NCBI RefSeq assembly: GCF_003325375.1
Contig: NZ_CP030862.1
Location: 5,275,501-5,339,500, forward strand
Source of the DNA: Streptomyces globosus
Lineage (GTDB): Bacteria; Actinomycetota; Actinomycetes; Streptomycetales; Streptomycetaceae
DNA: 64,000 bases
Reading direction: 5' to 3'
This document shows, piece after piece, positions 34,213 through 42,506 of this stretch. The stretch's first letter is position 1. Each line of letters starts with the position of its first letter. The translations under genes and the position numbers were made by a program. The notes under the pieces are model-generated. The model was not told where the DNA came from. It made no database searches and worked only from the letters and a program-made list of their open reading frames with translations.

Positions 34213-34971
34213 GTGTCGGACACTTCCCGCCCCCGCGCCTCCCTCCGCACCGCCGTGGTGTGGGAGGTCCTCAAGGAGGCCCTCGACCGCCGGGTGAAGG
34301 CGACCGGGCGGGACGTGCTCGACGTGCTGGACACCGGCGGCGGCACCGGCATGTTCGCGGTCCCGATCGCCCGCCTCGGCCACCGCGTCACCGTGGTCGA
34401 CCCCAGCCCGAACGCGCTGTTCGGGCTGGAGCGCCGGGTCGCCGAGGCCGGCGTCGCCGACCGGGTCCGCGGCGTCCAGGGCGACGCCCAGGGCCTGCTC
34501 GACGTCGTCGAGCGGGAGTCCTACGACGTGGTCGTCTGCCACGGCGTCCTGGAATACGTCGACGACGCGGCCGAGGGCGCCGCCAACGCCGTCGCCGCCC
34601 TGCGCCCCGGCGGGACGCTCAGCCTGCTCGCCGCCGGCCTCGGCGGCGCCGTCCTGGCCCGCGCCCTGGCCGGCCACTTCACCGAGGCCCGCGCGGCCCT
34701 CGGCGACCCGGCCGGCCGCTGGGGCGCGGGCGACCCGGTGCCCCGGCGCTTCACCGCCGACCAGCTCGCCGACCTCGTGGCCGGCGCCGGGCTGGAGGTC
34801 GGCGCGGTCCACGGCGTCCGCGTCTTCGCCGACCTCGTCCCCGGCGTCCTCGTGGACACCGAGCCCGGCGCCGTGGAGGCCCTGATGCGCCTGGAGGAGG
34901 CCGCAGCCGAGCTGCCCGCCTTCCACGCCATCGCCACCCAGCTGCACGTCCTCGGCGAGAAGCCCGCCTGA
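34213..34971 (+). CDS. SAM-dependent class I methyltransferase
   Basis: A 252-residue Rossmann-fold methyltransferase. Motif I is VLDTGGGTGMFAVPIARLG near residue 38. An acidic end of strand beta-2 (TVVDPSPNAL) and the motif IV-like VVCHGVLEYVDD near 106 follow. This fits the CmoA/UbiE-like broad family; the substrate cannot be told. GTG 34213 follows GAGGAG. A possible -10 element TAGGGT lies at 34153-34158. A terminator hairpin follows the gene. Confidence 0.88.
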   Translation: MSDTSRPRASLRTAVVWEVLKEALDRRVKATGRDVLDVLDTGGGTGMFAVPIARLGHRVTVVDPSPNALFGLERRVAEAGVADRVRGVQGDAQGLLDVVERESYDVVVCHGVLEYVDDAAEGAANAVAALRPGGTLSLLAAGLGGAVLARALAGHFTEARAALGDPAGRWGAGDPVPRRFTADQLADLVAGAGLEVGAVHGVRVFADLVPGVLVDTEPGAVEALMRLEEAAAELPAFHAIATQLHVLGEKPA

Positions 34972-34980
34972 CCCCCGGCC

Positions 34981-34998
34981 GCCTCCCGGCCGGGAGGC
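34981..34998 (+). terminator. Methyltransferase terminator hairpin
   Basis: An 18-base perfect palindrome of GCCTCCCGG and its complement starts nine bases after the methyltransferase stop. It is a short intrinsic terminator candidate without a U-tract. Confidence 0.6.
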
Positions 34999-35287
34999 GC
35001 CGCCGGCCGGCCCCGGCGGTTCCGCGGACTCCCTCCGCTCCGGGCGGGCGCGCCGTATGATCGGGGCACCACCCGGCATGGCGGGCGGATCAGCGGGGAA
35101 TAACGACCTCACTGCCCGGCCCCCGGCCGTACGGCCCCGCGCCGTACCGGCGATGGGCAGTGCCTTTCCGGGCGGTGCATTTTTCCAACCCGGCGCGGAG
35201 GGCGGGTGTCACGGGGGCGATTCCCCGCCTATCCTGAAGGGGACCCTGGTCGCTACCCCCCGCGACCGAAGGATGAGGAGGACTCCC
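34999..35287 (+). promoter_or_regulatory. Upstream region of the DUF3040 gene
   Basis: No gene was seen in these 289 bases. Candidate promoter elements for the DUF3040 gene are TGTCAC (35207-35212) and TATCCT (35230-35235), 17 bases apart, giving a leader of about 45 bases. TATGAT at 35056-35061 is another isolated -10-like hexamer. Both are weak predictions. Confidence 0.35.
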
Positions 35288-35689
35288 GTGCCGCTCTCGG
35301 AGCACGAGCAGCGAATGCTCGAGCAGATGGAGCGAGCGCTGTACGCCGAAGACCCCAAGTTCGCGACAGCGCTTGAGGGAAGCGGACTGCGCACGTACAC
35401 CCGGCGACGGGTCTACCAGGCAGTCGCAGGCATTGTGGTGGGTATCGCGCTCCTCATGACCGGTGTGATCGTCCCGAACGTACTCTGGGTCAGCGTGGTG
35501 GGTTTCCTCGTCATGCTCGGCTGTACGCTCCTCGCGGTCACCGGTTGGCGCAAGGCGCCCAAGCCTGGCGAGCAGCCCGTCTCCGGCAGTGCAGGCGGTT
35601 CGGCCCATGGCCGGAACCGGCAGCGTCGGTCGATGATGAACCGCATCGAGGAACGGTGGCAGCGCCGCCGCGACGAGCAGGGGCACTGA
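35288..35689 (+). CDS. DUF3040 small membrane protein
   Basis: A 133-residue protein of a family common in actinobacteria. The N-terminal signature PLSEHEQRMLEQMERALYAE is diagnostic. Two membrane segments (about residues 47-67 and 70-90) and a basic, probably cytoplasmic C-terminus follow. GTG 35288 has a strong AGGAGG at 35275-35280. The family has no assigned biochemical function. Genes of this family are often found near dcw or mraZ loci, as here. Confidence 0.92.
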   Translation: MPLSEHEQRMLEQMERALYAEDPKFATALEGSGLRTYTRRRVYQAVAGIVVGIALLMTGVIVPNVLWVSVVGFLVMLGCTLLAVTGWRKAPKPGEQPVSGSAGGSAHGRNRQRRSMMNRIEERWQRRRDEQGH

Positions 35690-35817
35690 CGCCCCCGGCC
35701 GCGCGCGATGACGGGGACGGCGGCCCACCGCCGCCGCACCCGCGCGCGTCCGGCCCCGGACCGCGCCTGCCGGACGCCGCGCGCTGCGGCGCGATGACGC
35801 GGTGATGCGGTGATGCG

Positions 35818-36453
35818 GTGAGCGTCCTCCCCCTGGTCTTCACCAGCGGCTGGGCCAGCGGCGTCAACGCGTACGCCGTGGTCCTCCTGCTGGGCGTCTT
35901 CGGCGCGACCGGCCTCAGCGACGACGTCCCCCCGGCCCTCCAGCGCACGGACGTCCTGATCGCCGCCGGCGTCCTCTTCCTGTGTGAGGCCGTCGCCGAC
36001 AAGATCCCGTACGTGGACTCCGCCTGGGACGCTGTCCACACCGTCGTCCGGCCCGTCGCCGGGGCCGTCGTCGGGGCCCTGCTGGCCGGACAGAGCGGCT
36101 CCCTCTCCGATCTCGCCGCCGGCGCGATCGGCGGCACCACCGCGCTGGCCAGCCATGCCGTCAAGGCCGGCACCCGCATGGCCGTCAACACCTCCCCCGA
36201 GCCGGTCAGCAACATCGCGCTGAGCACCGCCGAGGACATCGGCGTCGCCGGCATCGTCGCCTTCGCCGTCTTCCATCCCGTCGCCGCCGCCGTCGCCGCG
36301 GCCGTCCTCCTCGCCCTCGGCCTGGCCGTCCTCGTCCTCCTGTGGACCCGGATCCGCCGCTTCCTGCGCCGCCGGGCGCAGCGCCGCGAGGAGAAGCGGC
36401 CGGCCGGCCGCGCCCGGGAGCCCTCCGCCCCCACCGCGGGCCCGCCCCGCTGA
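35818..36453 (+). CDS. DUF4126 membrane protein
   Basis: A 211-residue membrane protein with about five hydrophobic segments and the DUF4126 landmarks SGWASGVNAYAVVLLLG at the N-terminus and EAVADKIPYVDSAWDAVHT near residue 57. The C-terminus is basic and Pro-rich. The GTG start lies inside a short tandem repeat (GATGCGGT) and has no clear ribosome-binding site, so the exact start is uncertain. The function is unknown. Confidence 0.85.
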   Translation: MSVLPLVFTSGWASGVNAYAVVLLLGVFGATGLSDDVPPALQRTDVLIAAGVLFLCEAVADKIPYVDSAWDAVHTVVRPVAGAVVGALLAGQSGSLSDLAAGAIGGTTALASHAVKAGTRMAVNTSPEPVSNIALSTAEDIGVAGIVAFAVFHPVAAAVAAAVLLALGLAVLVLLWTRIRRFLRRRAQRREEKRPAGRAREPSAPTAGPPR

Positions 36454-36483
36454 CTCGGGCCGCCGCTCGATAGGGTCGGGCGC

Positions 36484-37902
36484 ATGGCACGAATTGCGGT
36501 GATCGGCGCCGGCATGGGCGCGATGGCCACGGCGGCCCGGCTGGCCGTCGCAGGGCACCAGGTGACGGTCTACGAGCAGGGTCCGACGTACGGCGGCGCC
36601 GTCGGCCGCCGCACCCGTGAGGGCTTCGCCTTCGACACGGGGCCGGGGCTGCTGCACCTGCCCGCCGTCTACCGCGACCTGTTCGTCAAGACCGGCAAGC
36701 GCCCCCTCGAGGACTGCGTCGACATGGTGCAGGTCGACCCCGCCGTCCGGCACGTCCTCGCCGACGGCACCGAGGCCGTCCTCCCGGCCGTCTCCCGCGG
36801 CGGCGCCGCGGCCGCCCTCGACGGGGCCTTCGGCGCAGGCACGGGGGACCGCTGGAACGACGTCCTGAACCGGGCCCGCGACGCCTGGGACGCCACGCGC
36901 CGCCCCCTGCTGGAGGAGCCCCTGCGCCCCGACTGGCAGGTGCTGGGCCGCGACCCGTACCCGGCCGTCCGCAAGAGCGGGCTGCTGCGCCGCCGCCCGC
37001 CCACCCTCGCCGAGACCGCCGCCCGCGAGCTCGGCGGGCCCGCCGGCGAGCTGCTGGCGGCCCGGGTGGGGGCGTACGGGCTCGATCCGGCCTCGGTGCC
37101 CGCCTCCGCGGCCGTGCTGCCGTACATGGAGCAGACCTTCGGCAGCTGGTACGTGCGCGGCGGCATGCGGGCGCTGGCCACCGCCCTGTACGAGCGCTGC
37201 CTGGAGCGGAAGGTCTCCTTCGTCTTCGACGCCCCGGTCCGGGAGGTGCTCGCCCGCGACGGCCGGGCCGCCGGGCTGCTGCTGGGCGACGGGGCGGAGG
37301 CCGCCGCCGACTCCGTGGTGTGCGCGGCCGACCCGCGCGGCCTCCGCGGGGTGCCGCTGCCGCCCGGCGGGGTGCCCGCCCGCGGCCCCGGCACGGCGAG
37401 CCGGCTCACGCTCTTCCTCGCGCTGCGCGGCGAGCGGCCGGCCGGCACCGTGCACCGCACCCTCGTCCACTCCCCCGGCGCGCCGGTCACCGTCCTGCGC
37501 CCCGACGACCCGGCCGTCGTCCCCGACGCGGGCCACGAGGCGGTCACCGTGACGGCCGTCTGCCCCGCCGCCGGATCGGGCCCCGCGCCCGATCCGGAGG
37601 CCCTGCTGGAGCGGGCCGCGCGGGCCGTGCCCGGGCTGCGCGAGCGGCTGCTGTGGCACGAGGTGTACGCGCCCGCCGACATCGCGGCCGCCACCGGGGC
37701 GGCGGGCGGTGCGGTGCCCCCGCCCGCGCTCGCCGGAGCGGACGGCCGGCTGCTGTACCCGGCCAACACGACCGGCCTGCCCGGCCTGTACCTGGCCGGC
37801 GGGTGGGCGCACCCGGGCGGCGGGCTGCCGCACGCCGGGATGACCGGGGCCCTGGTGGCCGGGCTGGTCGTGGAGGGCGCCGGCTTCCGCGGCTCCCGGT
37901 GA
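36484..37902 (+). CDS. FAD-dependent oxidoreductase, phytoene desaturase-like
   Basis: A 472-residue flavoprotein. The N-terminal dinucleotide-binding motif is VIGAGMGAMATAARLAVAGH, followed by GGAVGRRTREGFAFDTGPGL, typical of the CrtI/phytoene-desaturase superfamily. The C-terminal FAD-binding segment reads LYLAGGWAHPGGGLPHAGM. No carotenoid genes are nearby, so the substrate is open; a general amine-oxidase or desaturase-like role is possible. A -10-like TAGGGT at 36471-36476 is only seven bases before the ATG, which suggests a leaderless mRNA. Confidence 0.85.
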   Translation: MARIAVIGAGMGAMATAARLAVAGHQVTVYEQGPTYGGAVGRRTREGFAFDTGPGLLHLPAVYRDLFVKTGKRPLEDCVDMVQVDPAVRHVLADGTEAVLPAVSRGGAAAALDGAFGAGTGDRWNDVLNRARDAWDATRRPLLEEPLRPDWQVLGRDPYPAVRKSGLLRRRPPTLAETAARELGGPAGELLAARVGAYGLDPASVPASAAVLPYMEQTFGSWYVRGGMRALATALYERCLERKVSFVFDAPVREVLARDGRAAGLLLGDGAEAAADSVVCAADPRGLRGVPLPPGGVPARGPGTASRLTLFLALRGERPAGTVHRTLVHSPGAPVTVLRPDDPAVVPDAGHEAVTVTAVCPAAGSGPAPDPEALLERAARAVPGLRERLLWHEVYAPADIAAATGAAGGAVPPPALAGADGRLLYPANTTGLPGLYLAGGWAHPGGGLPHAGMTGALVAGLVVEGAGFRGSR

Positions 37903-37933
37903 GCCCGGCCCGGCCGGGGCGGCCGGGGTGGCC

Positions 37934-38842
37934 TCAGTAGCGGTACTGCCCGTACTCCCCGGTGCCCTGCTGCGGGTACTGCTGCGGCTGCTGGTACGGC
38001 CCGCCCGCCTGGTCGTCCTCCGGGTACGGCTGCGCGACGTCCCGCTGCTGCGGCACCCACACCCCGCCGGGCGGCGTGTCCATCGCGTACGGGTCCTGCG
38101 CGGCGCCCGCGCCGTACGGGTCCGGTACCTGGCCCGCGTACGGGGTGTAGTCGTACGGCTGCTGCGGGATGACGCCGCCGCCGGTGCCGATGTACGGGTC
38201 CGAGTAGGCGGCGTACACCTCCCGGCCGCTGTCGTCCGGGTAGCCGCCGGAGTAGTCGAAGCCGCCGCCCTGGGACTGCGCGTCCTGGTAGGCGGCGTAG
38301 CCGTGCGCGTCCTGCTCGGGCGCGCCGGCGGCGAAGCTCTGTATCCCGTACGTGCCGGTCTCGTCGGGCAGCGGCTCCGGGCTGTAGAAGTCCTCGGTCG
38401 CCGCCCGGAAGCGCGGGCGGGGCTCCTGCTCCGCGGGCTCCGCGCCGCCGTCCGCGCCGCCGCTCCCGGCCGCCGTGCCGGCCCCTTCGGAGCCGTACTC
38501 CAGCGAGGTCACCTCCAGCGCGGGCTCGGTGCGTGCGGCGCCGCCGCGGCGCCGCCGGCCGGGCCGGCCGGGCGCGGGGGCGGCCTTGCCGCGGCGCAGC
38601 GCCCATCCGGCCTCGAAGCCCTTGCGGAAGGACAGCGTCACCAGTGTCTGGCCCACGGCGAACGCGGCCGCGCCGACGGCGATGACGAGGACCGACGGCA
38701 GGACCACCCCGGCGACGACGCCGAGGAACCCGGCGAACGCGAGCAGCCGCCAGCGCAGCCGGGCCTTGTACTGCATCAGGACCTCGGCGAGCAGCCACAG
38801 CGCGACGAAGCCGAACGCGATGTAGAGGACCGTCATTCCCAT
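37934..38842 (-). CDS. Streptomyces membrane protein with Tyr/Gln-rich tail
   Basis: A 302-residue protein of unknown function. Three hydrophobic segments (about residues 5-70: VLYIAFGFVALWLLAEVLM, then two more) are followed by FRKGFEAGWALRRGK and a basic patch. The remaining 200 residues are low in complexity, acidic and rich in Tyr, Gln, Pro and Gly (YSDPYIG, PYDYTPYAG), a composition typical of disordered domains. I chose ATG 38842 because GAGGGG stands eight bases upstream. It ends 31 bases after the convergent flavoprotein gene. It is not recognised beyond this actinobacterial type. Confidence 0.75.
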   Translation of the reverse strand: MGMTVLYIAFGFVALWLLAEVLMQYKARLRWRLLAFAGFLGVVAGVVLPSVLVIAVGAAAFAVGQTLVTLSFRKGFEAGWALRRGKAAPAPGRPGRRRRGGAARTEPALEVTSLEYGSEGAGTAAGSGGADGGAEPAEQEPRPRFRAATEDFYSPEPLPDETGTYGIQSFAAGAPEQDAHGYAAYQDAQSQGGGFDYSGGYPDDSGREVYAAYSDPYIGTGGGVIPQQPYDYTPYAGQVPDPYGAGAAQDPYAMDTPPGGVWVPQQRDVAQPYPEDDQAGGPYQQPQQYPQQGTGEYGQYRY

Positions 38843-38882
38843 GCGTGGCACCCCTCGGTACGGCCGCCCTGGGAACGGCCGA

Positions 38883-39800
38883 TCAGGCCCGCTTGTGCAG
38901 GCCCAGGTTCTCGTAGATCTCGAGGGTCGCCGTGGAGTTGTTCAGCGTGATGAAGTGCAGCCCCGGGACACCCTCGGACAGCAGCCGCGCGCAGAACTCC
39001 GTGGCGAACTCGATCCCCATGGAGCGTACAGCGGCCGGATCGTCCTTGACGGCGAGCATGCGCTCTTTCACGGCGCCGGGGAAGACCGCGTTGCTGAGCT
39101 GGGGCAGCCGGTCGAGCTGCCTGACGGCCACAACAGGCATGACCTCAGGGATGATAGGGGTCTCGCAGCCCGCCTTCTCGGCGCTGTCGCGGAGCCGCAG
39201 ATAATTCTCCGGATCGAAGAACATCTGGGTGATCGCATAGTCGGCGCCCGCACGGCACTTGTCCACGAAGTGCCGGATGTCCGTATCCCAGTCGGTGGAC
39301 CGCGGGTGCATCTCGGGGAACGCGGCGACGCCCACGCAGAAGTCGCCGGACTCCTTCAGCAGCCGGACGAGGTCGGCGGCGTAGTGGACGCCCTCGGGGT
39401 GCGCCACCCACGGGCCCATGGGGTCGCCCGGCGGATCGCCGCGCACGGCCAGCATGTTGCGGATGCCCGCGTCCGCGAACTGCCCGATGACGTTGCGCAG
39501 CTCGGCGATCGAGTGGTCGACCGCAGTGAGGTGCGCGACGGGGGTCAGGGTGGTGTCGGAGGCGATCTGCTGGGTCGCCTTGACGGTGCCGCCGCGGGTG
39601 GACCCGCCGGCGCCGTAGGTGACGGAGACGAAGCTGGGGGCCACCGCCTCGATGCGGCGCAGCGCGTCCCAGAGGTTGCGTTCGCCCTTCTCCGTCTTGG
39701 GCGCCCAGAACTCGAAGGAGTACGAGGGGTCCCCGGACGCCAGCAGGTCGCGGACCGTGCGGGCGCGGTCCGTTCGGGTGGAAGCTGTTCCAAGGGCCAT
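38883..39800 (-). CDS. metF: 5,10-methylenetetrahydrofolate reductase
   Basis: A 305-residue TIM-barrel flavoenzyme that makes 5-methyl-THF for methionine synthesis. Family landmarks are SFEFWAPKTEKGERNLW with the active-site Glu, VTYGAGGSTRGGT, NMLAVRGDPPGD (FAD/folate site) and FFDPENYLRLRD. ATG 39800 has no ribosome-binding site. A -10-like TAACCT six bases upstream suggests leaderless transcription. The gene lies 70 bases after thiE but appears to have its own promoter. Confidence 0.96.
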   Translation of the reverse strand: MALGTASTRTDRARTVRDLLASGDPSYSFEFWAPKTEKGERNLWDALRRIEAVAPSFVSVTYGAGGSTRGGTVKATQQIASDTTLTPVAHLTAVDHSIAELRNVIGQFADAGIRNMLAVRGDPPGDPMGPWVAHPEGVHYAADLVRLLKESGDFCVGVAAFPEMHPRSTDWDTDIRHFVDKCRAGADYAITQMFFDPENYLRLRDSAEKAGCETPIIPEVMPVVAVRQLDRLPQLSNAVFPGAVKERMLAVKDDPAAVRSMGIEFATEFCARLLSEGVPGLHFITLNNSTATLEIYENLGLHKRA

Positions 39801-39806
39801 ACCGGC

Positions 39807-39856
39807 AGGTTAGACGGGCGTTCGCGGACTCCGAAGCCGTGTCCACGTGGTGGACA
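39807..39856 (-). promoter_or_regulatory. metF promoter and candidate operator
   Basis: TAACCT (minus strand, 39807-39812) may be the -10 element of a leaderless metF transcript. Upstream is a perfect inverted repeat, TGTCCAC (39840-39846), GTG, GTGGACA (39850-39856), with the smaller palindrome CCACGTGG inside it. Its position near -35 to -50 suits a regulator site; the protein is unknown. Confidence 0.45.
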
Positions 39857-39870
39857 GCTTTTTGGACACC

Positions 39871-40524
39871 TCAGGCGGTGCGGGCCCGGAGGCGGGCGGC
39901 CAGCCCGGCGGCCTCGGCCCCGGGGTCGGAGGCCTCCGTGAGGGCGCGGACGACGACGACCCGGGTGGCGCCGGCGTCGAGGACCTCGTCGAGGTTGCCG
40001 GCGTCGATCCCGCCTATGGCGAACCAGGGGCGGTCCTGGCGCAGGGAGGCCGCGTACCGGACGAGGCCGAGGCCGGGGGCGTGCCGGCCGGGCTTGGTGG
40101 GGGTGGGCCAGCAGGGGCCGGTGCAGAAGTAGTCCACGCCGGGTTCGGCGGCGGCAGCGGCGACCTCGTCCTCGGCGTGGCAGGAGCGGCCGATCAGGAC
40201 CCCGTCGCCGAGGATCGCCCGGGCGGCCGGGACGGGGATGTCGCCCTGGCCGAGGTGGAGGACGTCGGAGCCGATGGCGTGCGCGACGTCGGCGCGGTCG
40301 TTGACGGCGAGGAGCTTGCCGTGGCGGCGGGCCGCCTCGGCGAAGACCGCCAGGTGCTCCAGTTCCTCGCCGGCCTCCATGCCCTTGTCCCGGAGCTGGA
40401 CGATGTCCACGCCGCCGGCGAGGACCGCGTCGAGGAACTCGGGGAGGTCCCCCTGCCGCCTGCGGGCGTCCGTGCACAGGTAGAGCCGGGCGTCGGACAG
40501 CTGCTGCCGCACGTTCGCGGACAT
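39871..40524 (-). CDS. thiE: Thiamine phosphate synthase
   Basis: A 217-residue TIM-barrel enzyme joining the pyrimidine and thiazole phosphates to thiamine phosphate. Visible family motifs are DIVQLRDKGMEAGEELEHL with the Q-R-K substrate residues, LLAVNDRADVA, VLHLGQGDIP, IGRSCHA, PCWPTPTKPG and FAIGGIDAGNL. ATG 40524 was chosen from the family N-terminus; an open frame extending to 40716 runs through the terminator. No TPP riboswitch is seen directly upstream, unlike thiO. Confidence 0.95.
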   Translation of the reverse strand: MSANVRQQLSDARLYLCTDARRRQGDLPEFLDAVLAGGVDIVQLRDKGMEAGEELEHLAVFAEAARRHGKLLAVNDRADVAHAIGSDVLHLGQGDIPVPAARAILGDGVLIGRSCHAEDEVAAAAAEPGVDYFCTGPCWPTPTKPGRHAPGLGLVRYAASLRQDRPWFAIGGIDAGNLDEVLDAGATRVVVVRALTEASDPGAEAAGLAARLRARTA

Positions 40525-40545
40525 GGGTACCCCCCTGGGTGGTGC

Positions 40546-40587
40546 GGCGGGCGGGCCCCCGCCGCACACGGCGGGGGCCCGCCCGCC
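40546..40587 (-). terminator. Terminator between the Rv2175c-like gene and thiE
   Basis: Perfect 19-bp arms at 40546-40564 and 40569-40587 with loop CACA, 23 bases after the Rv2175c-like stop codon. A strong intrinsic terminator that separates this gene from thiE. Confidence 0.85.
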
Positions 40588-40610
40588 AGGTCGGATCTGT
40601 CGGGCTCGGC

Positions 40611-40976
40611 TCAGAGGGCGAGCGCCTGGGCGCGGCGCTTGACCTCCGTGCCGCGATTCTCGCGCAGCGCCTGCACGGGGGTGCCGGGCAGGGTCGGGTC
40701 GGCGGTGAAGAGCCACTCCAGCATCTCCTCGTCGGAGAAGCCGTCGTCCTTCAGGACGGTCAGCAGGCCGGTGAGGCCCTTGACCAGCTTGTCGCCGTCG
40801 ATGAAGTCGGCGGGGACCTGGAGGGCGCGGTTCTCCCCGCGGCGCACCGCGATCAGCTGACCTTCCTTGACCAGCTGGCGGACCCGGGTCACTTCGACGT
40901 CCATCATCTCGGCGATGTCGGGGAGGTGGAGCCAGGCGGGGACAAGGGCATCGATCTTTGCGTCAATCTCGGTCAC
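40611..40976 (-). CDS. Rv2175c-family DNA-binding protein
   Basis: A 121-residue protein. A winged-helix-like N-terminal region (WLHLPDIAEMMDVEVTRVRQ, then LVKEGQLIAVRRGENRALQV) is followed by a C-terminal domain with LLTVLKDDGFSDEEMLEWLF. Rv2175c of M. tuberculosis is a DNA-binding substrate of the kinase PknL. Here the N-terminal arm that carries the phosphorylated Thr in the mycobacterial protein is nearly absent. GTG 40976 is the likely start. A PASTA kinase gene lies about 4 kb away. Confidence 0.85.
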   Translation of the reverse strand: MTEIDAKIDALVPAWLHLPDIAEMMDVEVTRVRQLVKEGQLIAVRRGENRALQVPADFIDGDKLVKGLTGLLTVLKDDGFSDEEMLEWLFTADPTLPGTPVQALRENRGTEVKRRAQALAL

Positions 40977-41059
40977 GGCACAAGCCTGCCACCTCCCGCG
41001 GGCCGCCGGTACCCGAGCCGACCCGTCCGGGGCTGCCCGGCCGCCCGGCCGGGCGGCTG

Positions 41060-42283
41060 CTACGCAGCCGCCGCCTTGAGGGGGGTCTCCGGGTCCGCGA
41101 CGCGGGCCGGGTCGACGGTGCTGCCCGCCTCGATGAGCCGGCGGCCCTGGGCGAGGTCGCGGGGGCGGCCCACCGCGAGGATCGCGACCATGGCCCCGGC
41201 GCGCAGCCAGCACACCGACCAGGCCTGCCCTGCGGGGTCGCCGCGCCACAGCAGGGTGTCGGCGTCCGCATGGTGGCCGGCGTACTGGACGAACCGGCCG
41301 AACTGCTCCGACCAGAAGTACGGCACCGGGTCGTACGTCTCCACGGGCTCCCCCGCCAGGATGTTCGCGGCGACGACCCGCGGCCCCTGGAGGGCGTTGT
41401 CCCAGTGGTGCACCAGCAGCCGGGCCCCGTACCGGGCCGAGGGGAAGGAGGCGCAGTCGCCGACCGCGTACACGCCGGGGACGGAGGTCCGCAGGTGGGC
41501 GTCGGCGGTGACCGAGCCGTCGGGGCCGAGCTCGACGCCCGAGCCGGCGAGCCAGCGGGTGGCGGGCCGGGCCCCGATACCGACGACGACCGCGCCGGCG
41601 GGCAGCTCGCGGCCGTCGGCCAGCAGGACCCGCCCGGCCTCGACGGACGCCACCCGGGCGGAGGTGAGCAGGTCGGCGCCGATCTCCCCGTACCAGCGGC
41701 CCATCGCGGCGGCGACCTCGGCGGGCAGCGCCCCGGCCAGCACCCGGTCCGCGGCCTCGACGACGGTGACCGCGCAGCCGGCCTCGCGGGCGGCGGTCGC
41801 GAACTCGGCGCCGATCCAGCCGGCGCCGACGACGACGGTCGCCGGGGCGCGCGCGATGACCGGCCGCAGCCGGGCCGCGTCGTCGAGGGTGCGCAGCAGG
41901 TGGACGCCGGGCACGCCCTCGGCGCCCGGCAGGGTCAGCGGCTCGGCGCCGGTCGCCAGCACCAGGACCCCGTACGGGACCGGCCCTGCCTCGGTGTCCA
42001 GCTCGCGGTCGGCGGGCCGCAGCCCGGTCACCTCGACGCCGAGCCGGAGGGTGATCCCGAGGCCCTCGAAGTCGACGTCGAAGGCGGAGTCCTCGGCCTT
42101 GCCGAGCAGCACCGCCTTGGACAGCGGGGGCCGGTCGTACGGCTGGTGGGGCTCGGCGCCCAGCAGGGTGACGGGGCCGGTCCAGCCCTGCTCGCGCAGG
42201 GCCACCGCGGTCTGGACCCCGGCCATCCCGGCGCCGGCGATGACGACGCTGCCGTTCTCGTTCTGTTCCGTCTGCTCGCTCAC
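41060..42283 (-). CDS. FAD-dependent ferredoxin/NAD(P)H oxidoreductase
   Basis: A 407-residue two-dinucleotide-domain flavoprotein of the rhodocoxin/putidaredoxin reductase type. FAD-binding is at VVIAGAGMAGVQTAVALREQ, with YDRPPLSKAVLLG as the family signature. The NAD(P)H domain has TVVVGAGWIGAEFATAAREAG (about 148). GVYAVGDCASFPS is the second FAD motif. The C-terminal reductase domain includes YFWSEQFGRFVQYAG. No ferredoxin gene adjoins it. The GTG start is only six bases from a -10-like TAGGGT (minus strand, 42290-42295), suggesting a leaderless mRNA. Confidence 0.9.
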   Translation of the reverse strand: MSEQTEQNENGSVVIAGAGMAGVQTAVALREQGWTGPVTLLGAEPHQPYDRPPLSKAVLLGKAEDSAFDVDFEGLGITLRLGVEVTGLRPADRELDTEAGPVPYGVLVLATGAEPLTLPGAEGVPGVHLLRTLDDAARLRPVIARAPATVVVGAGWIGAEFATAAREAGCAVTVVEAADRVLAGALPAEVAAAMGRWYGEIGADLLTSARVASVEAGRVLLADGRELPAGAVVVGIGARPATRWLAGSGVELGPDGSVTADAHLRTSVPGVYAVGDCASFPSARYGARLLVHHWDNALQGPRVVAANILAGEPVETYDPVPYFWSEQFGRFVQYAGHHADADTLLWRGDPAGQAWSVCWLRAGAMVAILAVGRPRDLAQGRRLIEAGSTVDPARVADPETPLKAAAA

Positions 42284-42289
42284 GCGACC

Positions 42290-42315
42290 ACCCTAGCGAC
42301 CTGACGATCAGTCAG
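42290..42315 (-). promoter_or_regulatory. Reductase promoter with inverted repeat
   Basis: TAGGGT on the minus strand (42290-42295) lies six bases from the GTG start. Immediately upstream, CTGAC (42301-42305) and GTCAG (42311-42315) form an inverted repeat around GATCA that would overlap the -35 region. A regulator site is possible but not identified. Confidence 0.4.
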
Positions 42316-42401
42316 CGAGGTGCGCGCGGGGGGTCCGGCGGGGCGGCCCTCCGGCCTCCTCCCGCTCCCGGTAGGGGAACGGCTACTGTGGCCACCGTAC
42401 C

Positions 42402-42496
42402 TGTCGCGGGAGTCCGGGCGCACCGGGCTGAGAGGGAGGCTGAAGCGGCCTCCGACCGTACGAACCTGATCCGGGTCATGCCGGCGAAGGGAGGGG
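42402..42496 (+). ncRNA. TPP riboswitch (THI element)
   Basis: The conserved thiamine pyrophosphate aptamer blocks are present in order: CTGAGA (42428-42433), a variable P3 hairpin (42436-42453, GGAGGC/GCCTCC), ACCTGATC (42464-42471) and GCGAAGGGA (42484-42492). The final segment overlaps the thiO ribosome-binding site GAGGGG, so TPP binding should hide it and turn off translation. TACTGT at 42384-42389 is a candidate -10 element. Confidence 0.93.
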
Positions 42497-42506
42497 CTGG
42501 ACGCCC

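Noticed and set aside
36484..37902. Carotenoid biosynthesis locus
   Set aside because: Only one CrtI-like flavoprotein is present; no crtE, crtB or crtY genes are adjacent.
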